This document shows, piece by piece, positions 35,022 to 43,505 of a DNA stretch of 64,000 nt; position 1 is the first letter of the stretch, and every line of letters begins with the position of its first letter. Position numbers and translations under genes: made by a program. This DNA comes from Papilionanthe hookeriana x Papilionanthe teres. Its lineage: Eukaryota; Streptophyta; Magnoliopsida; Asparagales; Orchidaceae. The stretch is from contig CM040430.1 of assembly GCA_022702705.1 (NCBI GenBank), positions 12,119,324-12,183,323 of the forward strand. Reading direction: 5' to 3'. The notes under the pieces are model-generated. The model was not told where the DNA came from. It saw nothing but the letters and a program-made list of their open reading frames with translations, and did no database searches.

Positions 35022-35327
35022 CTTCGCTAAAAGTTAGCTTAAACTTTTAAGACACATAGGTTTCAATAAAGTGATAAGTGCAGCAACTCCAGCCTGGCAA
35101 GAAATAGTATGCACTTACTCATAAGTTTTAGCAAGTACTCCTTGAAGGTGTAGCCAAAGTGCTCCTAAAGGAAGGATAGTCCTGATCCGCTATAAGCTTA
35201 AACGACTACTTCCTATTTGTGTTGACAAAGGGACACCAACCAAAAGGAACTATAATCTCGAAAAAAAATTAGCTTCGCACTTTGGCGCTCTCATATATGC
35301 AGATAGCGCAATATTTTTTTTAGCAGT
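35022..35327. other. Unassigned spacer between copia and the right paralogous copy
   Basis: It has moderate complexity and no LTR homology. Short frames do not match a domain I can name. It may be worn gypsy internal sequence. Confidence 0.35.
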
Positions 35328-37345
35328 CACGTGGAATCAAATTAGTCATTCTTTTATTCTTCTCATAGTGTCATGTTATAGATTTAAGATAATCAGGGAG
35401 CAAAATGTATACCAATAAATAAATTTAATGAGCCAATGTTATTTTAATAGGCCTCGTTTGCCTAGGGAGCCCATCTTCTCGAAAACATAATCACCACATA
35501 CTGACCGTCTAAGTGGCTTTCCGACCTCACATGTTGATGTGCAAGCTGTAATGTTCCAGCTGCCGAAGTGTCTTGTCGATCTCATTCATCGAAGTGCTAG
35601 CTGTCATGTACCAACTGCCAGATTGACCTGTTGATTCTCAGCTAACGTCACATGGGACCGACCAACAGTCGAGGTGAAGATCATCATTAAATGGTAAATA
35701 TATGTCGATGTTCATTTATGAGCTGCCTGACACCCAAGTCATCTTCTTTTCATCGGAACGTCGTGGACAAATTTTGTACAAAACGATCTATTATTTTATA
35801 GTATTCTCTCTCTACATAGTCCCGCAAGGGTGAAGGGTTTTCTATAAGTCAAATAAATAGACGTGCTCTCCTACTGAATATGAATCTTCATCTCCTCCGG
35901 TCATCTCTTTCATTCTCTCCACCTCTTTCAAAAATGAAGATATAAGAATTAGAGATTGGAGTTTCATCTTTCCCTTCTTTTACATCATTTATTCTTACAC
36001 GAACAATATGAGATCCAACATCCTAAAATGATTCAACTTATATAAACTTTACAATAGCCTTCCTACATTTATCTAGGTGATATGGAATCTCATTTTTTAA
36101 AATTTAGAAAATAATAAAGTAATTGTAAAAAAAATCTGTGGGCTTGTAGAATTAAATGTAAGAACTGTTACAGAAGCACCATTAATGTCTAGATTTTTGC
36201 CCTGCGCTTTGGTTGCGATTGTTTTGCAGCTTTATCTATTCTAGTTTTAATTAAAGTGAACGGGCCTATAGAGGGAGAAAAGAAGCAAGGAACTTTAGAT
36301 ATTTTCTTTTTTATATATTTATTTTGTTAATTACATGCAAAACTCACAACATTTTGCTTTTGTTTCTATTAAGTATTTTTTCAAATTAGAATGATGAAAA
36401 ATATTATATATATATATATATATATATATTAAAATTCATAAGAAATGCCCTCAAAAAATATTTTTTATTTGGTTCATTTTAAGAAATAACAATAAAAAAA
36501 GAAATTTGTGTTATATTTAGTGCCGTCAAAATGGCTTGTTGTTCGTGAACAACTATGTGTTCGGCTTGTTGAGTATCTTGTATTCAATTAGTTCGTTATG
36601 CAAACAAATCTAGCACGAATAATTTTTTGAGCTTGAAATATAAATTAGCCGAACACAAGCAAAATTTTATTCATTCGTGTCGGGCTATTTTTGGCTATAT
36701 ATATATATAATTTAAATGACTACAGGAGTACTTAGATTTATAATCAATTAAAATAACTAATTAAAAATAGAATAATAAAAAAATTAATTCTCTTTAAATA
36801 AATATTTTAATATAAATAATAATATTTAAATCTTGTTTTACCCTTAACATCTTAACGACTATGTAACTATGGTTATCAAAATGGCTCATTGTTCGTGAAA
36901 AGCTTGTGTTCGGCTTGATAATCAAACGTGTCAAACACGAATAAATTTTTTGAGCTAGGTATATAAACAAGCCGAATGTGAATAATGATATTTTTTAAAA
37001 AAATCGAGTACGGGCTAGCTCAAGCTCGGCTCGTTTACACCATTAACTGCTGCATAAGTGACTAAATCTTATCAAAAACAACTTTTTGTTTCCGAACAAC
37101 TCTTGTTCGGCTCACTAAGCAAACGAGCTGAACACGAACAAAATTTTTGTGTTCAAAGTATAAATGAGTTGAACACAAGTTGAGCTCAAGCTCGCTTCTG
37201 TTCGGCCCATTTACACCCCCCTAGTTATATGAATGTCTTTACTTACATTCTAAATAAACTTTAACTTTTGAAAAAAAAAAAAGTTTAATACTTATAAGTA
37301 TAATGTGGATCAGTGGATGGTTACATGAAGCTTATAAATATGATC
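35328..37345. repeat. Paralogous segment, right copy (LTR plus flank)
   Basis: It parallels 29314-30895 from 'cacgtggaatcaaatta' to 'ttataaatatgat', with a 707-bp extra insertion at 36517-37223. It holds a gypsy LTR copy (about 35450-36040) followed by the same non-LTR flank. This points to a tandem segmental duplication and not to two independent insertions. Confidence 0.75.
36517..37223. mobile_element. hAT-like non-autonomous element (gttcggctc family)
   Basis: GTTATAT is repeated on both sides (36510-36516 and 37224-37230). The left paralogous copy reads straight through 'gtgttatatgaatg' at 30758-30771, confirming insertion. Ends 'ttagtgccgtcaaaatggc' and, inverted, 'tagggggg tgtaaatgggc' form imperfect terminal repeats. 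The interior holds three successive blocks with 'gttcggct' near 36552, 36908 and 37106, so it may be a nested or tandemly rearranged copy. No transposase is present. Confidence 0.7.
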
Positions 37346-37350
37346 TATAC

Positions 37351-37383
<33 letters not shown>

Positions 37384-37840
37384 GAAGTGAGAGATTAAAT
37401 TCTAGAGAAATAACTTCTCAAAATAACATGTAATTTTCCAATTAAAGTATTATATTTCTAGCACAAAAAAAATGTATGCCTATGCTAGAGTGGTTCAAAA
37501 AACAATTTATTGCACACAATGAAACAAAATAAATATGATCTATACAAAAAAAAAATCAAAGAAGTGATACATTAAATTAAAAAAAAATTTACTTTTTATT
37601 TAAATTTATTTTGGGAGTATAAAATTATTCTATCTAAAGATTAGAATTTATTTTATAGATAAAACTACTTAGAATAATACTTATTTCTCTATTTATTAAT
37701 GTGATGGTTGAATTCTAAATTTTTTTACAATTTTATAAAAATTTTGTAAAATATTATGAAAGGAAACTTGTCTATATAAATCAGGAGCATCTGTTACATA
37801 ATATTTGAGCTATTTATTTTCTTATATAAAAAAAAAGAAG
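37346..37840. other. Low-complexity spacer with a 30-A run
   Basis: A run of about 30 A residues at 37349-37378 lies inside 'gatctataca...tcatagaagtga'. The same context with a shorter A run recurs at 37535-37575, so the block is locally duplicated. No gene. Confidence 0.6.
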
Positions 37841-38095
37841 TGTCGGAAAATTAGGGCGAGGAAAAACGCAAGGATCGAGAACGAAAAGAACACGAGGATT
37901 TAATGAGGTTAGACAAATTACCTACGTTCTTGGGGGCAATAGAGGTGACTTTTTTTATTTTTTGAAAAAGAGTACTTTCCCTTATGATTACAAATACAAC
38001 ATATATATAATTCTAGTGTACAATATATAATTACAAAATTACTCATATAACGTATCGCGGGACGTTAACCCACTTAATGAAACTCTCCCATAACA
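37841..38095 (-). repeat. Possible solo LTR (copia type) upstream of MIR167
   Basis: On the minus strand a 255-bp unit runs TGTTATGGGAGAG...CCGACA. It has a TATA-like 'ttatatatatg', an 'aataaa' signal and the copia-LTR-like tail 'aacgtaggtaatttg...cctcgtgttc'. That tail resembles the end of the 31-kb LTR. No 5-bp target duplication matches exactly, so the call is tentative. Confidence 0.45.
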
Positions 38096-38421
38096 GATGC
38101 TTCAGCTTCACTCTTATCATGAGCTCCATTCCACCGACTCAGTCCCGTTCCGCTCCAATATCTGTCCGTTGAGTCAAAATATTTGTAAAGTCGTTATCAA
38201 ATCAAAATAAATATATATAATATATACGAAAAATGATTTCAACAACTACTTAGCGTTTGGCTTTTAGTCCCGGTTATCTTTCCCTTCCGTGACATCTCAT
38301 CCTCTGCAGCAGGGCAATTCCTGTTTTAGAAGAATGCAACACACTATGGTCAAGCCCGGTTTCTTTCTTTAGGGGTTTCGTCTGTCCTCTTTATACTGAA
38401 GCTTTGAACTGTTAACTCAGC

Positions 38422-38427
38422 TGTCTC
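38422..38427 (+). promoter_or_regulatory. Auxin-response core TGTCTC
   Basis: The hexamer TGTCTC, the core bound by ARF proteins, lies 12 bp before the TATA box. By chance a hexamer is common and this one overlaps a CT-rich tract. The position and the miR167-ARF link make it worth recording. Confidence 0.4.
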
Positions 38428-38438
38428 TCTCTCCCTCA

Positions 38439-38444
38439 TATATA
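38439..38444 (+). promoter_or_regulatory. TATA box of the MIR167 primary transcript
   Basis: 'ctcatatatagcta' precedes by about 30 bp a plausible start region near 38465-38475. Upstream is a CT-rich tract typical of plant core promoters. The hairpin is 0.8 kb downstream on the same strand. Confidence 0.5.
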
Positions 38445-38485
38445 GCTACATAGCACTAAAGAGATCTACTTCTCCCTTCACTGCA

Positions 38486-38566
38486 ATGGCTCGCGCATGG
38501 GGTACGGCCCCTATGACTTGCTTCAATCCTAAATTACTGCGTCGATGCCACCCTACACTCTACTAG
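38486..38566 (+). CDS. Candidate short peptide ORF in pri-miR167 (26 aa)
   Basis: This is the first ATG after the inferred start. It opens a 26-codon frame starting MARAWGTAPM and ending ..PTLY, with a TAG stop. Short first ORFs of plant pri-miRNAs have been reported to encode regulatory peptides (miPEPs). Nothing in the sequence proves translation, and such an ORF could arise by chance. Confidence 0.2.
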   Translation: MARAWGTAPMTCFNPKLLRRCHPTLY

Positions 38567-39267
38567 CCACGCCTACCATTCACGGCTTTACTCTTTCTCT
38601 CTCTCTCTTTTATGGCTTAGCAAACGATATTCAACATCTCTACCTGTATAAATGAAGGTGGAGTGGGTGTTCTTTGCATGCAGAGAAGTTGTTAGGGTGT
38701 TTCTTTCTTTCTCGTTCTCTCTTGGTTGCATCAATTTGCTCTTGTTTTCCACTTTATTCTATTTTCCATTGCGTTGTTTTTGTGTTTCTTTGTTCTGCTT
38801 CACTTTCCACAGCTATGGATCTCTATTCTTATGCATGCTTATTTCTGCTGTTTATTCTGTATCATTTTGACGCAAGTTTAGCAGTATATAAGTTAGTCTT
38901 CTCTTTTTCTTTCTTCTGCATGCGTTAGTAAATAGAAATTTTGTTTTTTTGGTTGTTTGTAAGATATCATATTAGTTTTTGTTTAGTTTTATCTCATATT
39001 TGCACATTATAGTATGTTTTGTCGTATATATTTTACATTATTTGAATGATCAAGTAGTTCATCTAAGGCATGTCACTGACACTTCTTAACATTTTTTGAC
39101 ATTTTATATGATAACATGTAATGTTTCGTGCTTAACGTGTATTTTTTTTTGGTCTTCTGCATCTTCTTTGAGTGTAGATCTATGGAGTTTAGTTAAGCTG
39201 TGCTCCACACCATGAGAGACTCTTAAGAAGCTTTCTGAGTTGAACAATTAGTGCTCTGTGGAATGAA

Positions 39268-39288
39268 TGAAGCTGCCAGCATGATCTA
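39268..39288 (+). ncRNA. miR167: Mature miR167 (5p), 21 nt
   Basis: The sequence begins TGAAGCTGCC and ends AGCATGATCTA. It is identical, from memory, to the miR167a/b form of Arabidopsis and many other plants. The 5' U favours loading into AGO1. Confidence 0.95.
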
Positions 39289-39357
39289 GCATTGATTGAT
39301 ATATATGAGTGAGTTTATGAAAAAAAAATCATGGATTTGCTGAGTCAGTCCTTGCTA

Positions 39358-39380
39358 GGTCATGCTTTGGCAGCCTCATT
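39358..39380 (+). ncRNA. miR167* (3p), predicted 23 nt
   Basis: With 2-nt 3' overhangs on both sides of the duplex, the star would run GGTCATGCTTTGG...CCTCATT. It is two bases longer than the guide because of the 'tt' bulge in GCTTTGG. Confidence 0.75.
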
Positions 39381-39448
39381 TCTTCCTATTTTGGGCATAT
39401 ACTATTTCTATCTCATTCTACTGAAGGACTACAGTAATGAAGATTGTT

Positions 39449-39949
39449 GTAAGTAGCATATTTGCATACCCTTATGTTCTGTTATTTATTAATGTAAAAA
39501 ATAGCTTAATCATTTATTTTACTTACATTAAAATGATAAAAATAATTAAAATGATAATGGCTTGACTAATATAGTTAAAAAAAATTAAAGACAAATGGTC
39601 TTGGTGCTCATGATACTTTATTTTATTCATGAAACTCTGATATAATTTAAAAAAAATTTAAAGACAAATGTTGGGAATGGATTGTTATGACGCATGCAAT
39701 GAGCTATAATATTGTACTTCCAGTACAAATTTATTTATATTAATTACGCAGGATACTAGAGAATATATATCATATCATTAAATAAATCTGAATGAGATTT
39801 TTCATTTTGTTTTTCAGAGAATGAACGTGGGTTCATATCAAGACTGATAATCATATATAGGAATGGTGTACAGTTATTTAATTTTTCATTTACTTTGCCT
39901 TGTTTTGATTGATAAATTGTTGAAAGTTCTTTTAATTCTTGTTTTGCAG
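39449..39949 (+). other. Probable pri-miR167 intron
   Basis: The donor GTAAGTAG is close to the plant consensus. The acceptor is preceded by a T-rich tract (ttcttgttttgcag). The interior is AT-rich (typical of plant introns) and has no gene. Confidence 0.5.
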
Positions 39950-40240
39950 GAACCTGCATGATGCAAAGTGAGGGAATTTATATCATATCAAAGAAATGTA
40001 TCATGTCATCTTAATCTGAAACAGCATTTTAAATTGAGATTAAACGTCTATTTGAAGGACTTTATTGTCAAACAAGTATTTGTAGATGAGACTAAGACTG
40101 TAATTAAGCTGTTCAAATCACTTCGACAATGCAATGGCAAATCTCTTCAGCAAACTTGCATGATGAAGTTGAGCAGAATATAATAGCATAATAATGTTGG
40201 CACTGTTATTTTTTTGTTTTAATCAAGAGGAATGTATTTT

Positions 40241-41092
40241 ATATTGTATGACAATTTCTTAGATGGATTCAAGGCTGCGGTTGTCAGTGAACAGTCAATT
40301 CATAGAGCTAGTACTGCTTGATAGCGAGTAGTGATAAAGGTGACAGTTGATTCGTTTGAACAACACGTTCCACAATGGTTTTGGCAATTCAATATTCTTT
40401 AATTGGAAATCCATTTAATTCACCCTATTTGGAAAATTTAATTATAAATTAGCTTAGAATTTAAGTGCGCAATCTATATAATGTACAATGGGGGATGAAT
40501 GAACACTTTTCTCTCGTTTTATTCTATCCGTTTAGTATTTTTCTCTCCCTGTGTTTCTCAGAGCTTAACAGCAACAATGGATTCGATCTTATCAACTTCT
40601 TTTACACAAGCAAATCAGCAAAGGACACCGTATTTCAGTAAAGATGTATTCACTTATGTTGGTAACAAGATTCTTTTCACTCCAGACAGTAAAGCTTAAA
40701 CTGTCATATTTTGTCATAATCTTATTTAAATAACATTATAAAAGATAATGATTGTCAAGCTATCTTTAATGCTAGCCAATTTTATATTCAGGACGTAGCA
40801 ACTAAAATTTTCCTTTTCACTGGAGCAGCCAATCGAGGATTATGCTAGATCGCAGCTCTCAACACTGTCAAAAGCCCAAATATATGGCATCAAAGATTGA
40901 GGAACAAACCCAACAAAGTCATAGCAATGATCTCGCACTCATCTTCACCTTAAAATATCTTTATCGTCCCTACCATGAAATGATAGTTATCAAAATAATA
41001 GTCAGAATCCGTTTTTTCTTGTAGTTATACTACACATAATATTTTTAAAATGTTACATTAAGACATTTGGGGTCCTTTTTCTTATTCTTTTT
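40241..41092. other. Spacer between MIR167 and the palindrome
   Basis: No domain or RNA gene recognised. Open frames of about 60 codons have AT-driven composition. Confidence 0.4.
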
Positions 41093-43505
41093 TGATGCGT
41101 GATAGAAAATTCGCGGCGGTAGAGTAGCGGATTTTTGTCTTAGCATTGTATGAAAATTCAACACACACAGATGAAGAATAAGCGATGACTCCAAAATTTT
41201 TTTACGTGGAAAACCCGTAAAGGGAAAAACCACCGGGCCTAGCCCAATTGTGACTATTCACTATTAATAGATGTTTACAAAAATCTCTTGTCCCACAGAT
41301 ATGAGAGAGTAATTATATGTTTTTAGACTACAATGTCGACCGACGGTGTCTAGTTGGTGGTGATTGACGATGATTGGTGGAGGTCAACGGTGACGGAGGT
41401 CGACGATGACGGAGGTCGGCGGTGGTTGACGGCAGTCAGTGGTTGGTCGATGACGATCGGCGGTGGTGCTAAACTGCAGTTTCTCTTTAAGGCCTCAAGC
41501 TCTCTCTATGCTCTCCCTCTTATGTTAGAGTTGAGGTATATTTATATGGTTCTGAGTGCAATTAATGCAGTCATTTTGATCGGACGGTTCAGAGAACTCT
41601 CCTCGATCAGACGACGTTTAAGGGACATTTGATGGCCTTAACGATGTCAGAATTGAGTACTATTGGGGTTGTTGGATTCGTCTTGTCGATCGCTCGATTC
41701 AAGTATGGGCTTGCTAATGTCGACATCCATTTGAATCTTCTAAAAGTGGTTTAATAACTTGATCCGGGCTTGATTTGACTCGGATTGGACTAATTTTGAT
41801 ATCATTGGGTCCGTTTCATCGAGCCGGTCAGTTTGACTATAAGTTTGTTGAAATCGGAGCTCTGTATGACTTTTCATCAACATTTAAATATTTCCTGCTC
41901 AAAAGATTGCATCGAGATTTGTGCCAGATGATGAAATTTTGTTGGTGGCGTATCAGTTTCTCCCCTATTATCGGGCGAGATAATTTTTATCATCCGAAAA
42001 TATTAATATTTGTGTGGATATGTTATTTCATTAATACTAATATAAGAATATTTTTTATTCTTATTTATTGAGAACTTAAACTCAGCTTAAATTTATTTTT
42101 TATGGGCTGCTGGGATTGTTTCGGTCAGCCCAGTTGGGCAGATAGCGAATTCCTTCCTTACAGCTTCGTGGCCCATTCGAATTCCTTCCAACATTCAGCT
42201 TTGCGCCAGTTCAAATTCGCGGAACGGGCTTCAGATTCGTGGCCCATTCGCCCGTTCAAATTCCCTCAGCCCGTTCGAATGCTCGGCCCGTTTCAGCTGC
42301 CTGTCCATTCCAGCCCGCCAACTGCCCAACTGGGCCAACCCAAACAGTCCCAGCAGCCCATAAAAAATAAATTCCACCATTTCTTTCATGGGATTCGAAC
42401 CTAAAACCTCCTTATAAAGGGAAAAACACCAACCAATTAAGCTGAGTTTAAGTTCTCAATAAATAGAAATAAAAAATATTCTTATACTAGTATTAATGAA
42501 ATAACATATCCACACAACAGAGATGCTTCAGATATTGATATTTTCGGAAGATAAAAATGATCTCGCCTGAATATAGGGGGCAACTGATACGCCGCCAACA
42601 AAATTTCATCATCTGGCACAGATCTCGATGCAATCTTTTGAGCAAGAAATATTCAAATATTGATGAAAAGTCATACAAAGCTCTGATTTCATCAAACATA
42701 TAGTCAAACTGACCGGCTCGATGAAACGGACCCAATGATATCAAAACTAGTCCAATCCGAGTCAAATAAAGCCCGGATAAAGTTATTAAACCACTTTTAG
42801 AATATTTTTAAACACATTGGAAGTTTAAATGGATGCTGACACTAGCAAGCCCATACCCGAATTGAGCATCTCGACAAGACAAATCCAACGAGCCCAAGAT
42901 CACTCAATTCTGACATCATTAAGACCATCAAATGCCCCTTAAATGTCGTCTAATTAAGGGGAGCCCTCTGAACCGTCTAATCAAAATGACTGCATTAATT
43001 GCACCCATAACGTTATAAATAGACCTCAACTCTCACATTAGAAGGCGATAGCATAGAGAGAGCTTGAGGCCTTAAGGAGAAACTATAACTTAGCATCAAC
43101 CGCCGACCGCCGTCGACCAACCATCGACCGCCGTCGACCACCGCCGACCTTCGTCGACTACCGCCGACTTTCGTCGACCTCCGTCACCATCGACCTCCGT
43201 CACCGTGGACCTACCCAATCATTGTTCATCACCACCAACCAGACATTGTCAGTCTACATTGTAGTCTAAAACATATAATTACTCTCTCCCGTCTGTGGGA
43301 CAGGGGATTTTTTTGTAAATATCAATCAATATTAGATTCTCGCAACTGGGCCAGACCCCGTGGTTTTTCCCTTTACGGGTTTTCCACGTAAAAATATTTT
43401 GGAGTCGTCATCACTTATTTTTCATTTGTGTGTGTGCTGAATTTTAGTACGACGCTAAGACAAAAATTCGCTACTCTACCACCGTGGATTTTCTAGCACG
43501 CATCA
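41093..43505. repeat. Large inverted repeat (palindrome), about 2.4 kb
   Basis: The outer ends are TGATGCGTG and CACGCATCA. The left arm (41093-about 42140) is matched base by base, with scattered changes, by the reverse complement of the right arm (about 42324-43505). Shared blocks include the 'acgtggaaaacccgtaaaggg' region, the 'gcctcaagctctctctatgct' region, 'gggtccgtttcatcgagccgg', 'tgccagatgatgaaattttg' and the innermost 'gggctgctgggattgtttcgg'. A ~185-bp spacer rich in 'gcccattcgaattcc' lies at the centre. The TG...CA ends and the 'ggaaaaaccac.gggc' block resemble plant LTR sequence, so it may be two head-to-head LTR-derived copies or a foldback element. No coding capacity is evident. 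Confidence 0.9.
42376..42441 (-). repeat. tRNA-like block present in the right arm only
   Basis: On the minus strand CTTAATTGGTTGGTG (A-box-like) is followed by GGTTCGAATCC (B-box, 42391-42401). The left arm goes directly from 'ataaatt' to 'taagctgag', so the ~65-bp block is either an insertion in the right arm or a deletion from the left between short AATT repeats. Confidence 0.55.

Larger units (their letters stand above)
39255..39395 (+). ncRNA. MIR167: MIR167 precursor hairpin
   Basis: The 5' arm holds miR167 and the 3' arm its star, joined by a loop of about 60 nt. From 39268 to 39291 the 5' arm pairs with 39353-39378, with one A:C mismatch, one G:U wobble and a 2-nt bulge in the 3' arm. 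Pairing extends past the duplex on the loop side (tagca with tgcta, then gattga with tcagtc). miR167 is processed by DCL1 in the nucleus. In Arabidopsis it targets ARF6 and ARF8 (flower maturation, adventitious rooting) and IAR3. The same sequence is conserved across flowering plants. Confidence 0.95.
38470..40240 (+). ncRNA. MIR167: Putative pri-miR167 transcript
   Basis: The extent is inferred: the start comes from the TATA box, and the end is only a guess near a T-rich region at about 40.2 kb. The transcript would contain the hairpin in its middle and a well-formed intron 3' of it (donor ttg|gtaagtag at 39449, acceptor ttgttttgcag ending at 39949). Introns downstream of the hairpin are common in plant MIR genes. 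Another acceptor-like 'gagtgtag' at about 39178 hints at an additional 5' intron, not resolved. Open frames in it (72 and 84 codons at 38.65-38.93 kb) have no known domain. Confidence 0.55.

Noticed and set aside
38652..38928. 72- and 84-codon frames in the MIR167 transcript region
   Set aside because: Two overlapping frames with Phe/Ser/Leu-rich, motif-free translations over a T-rich leader. More likely non-coding.
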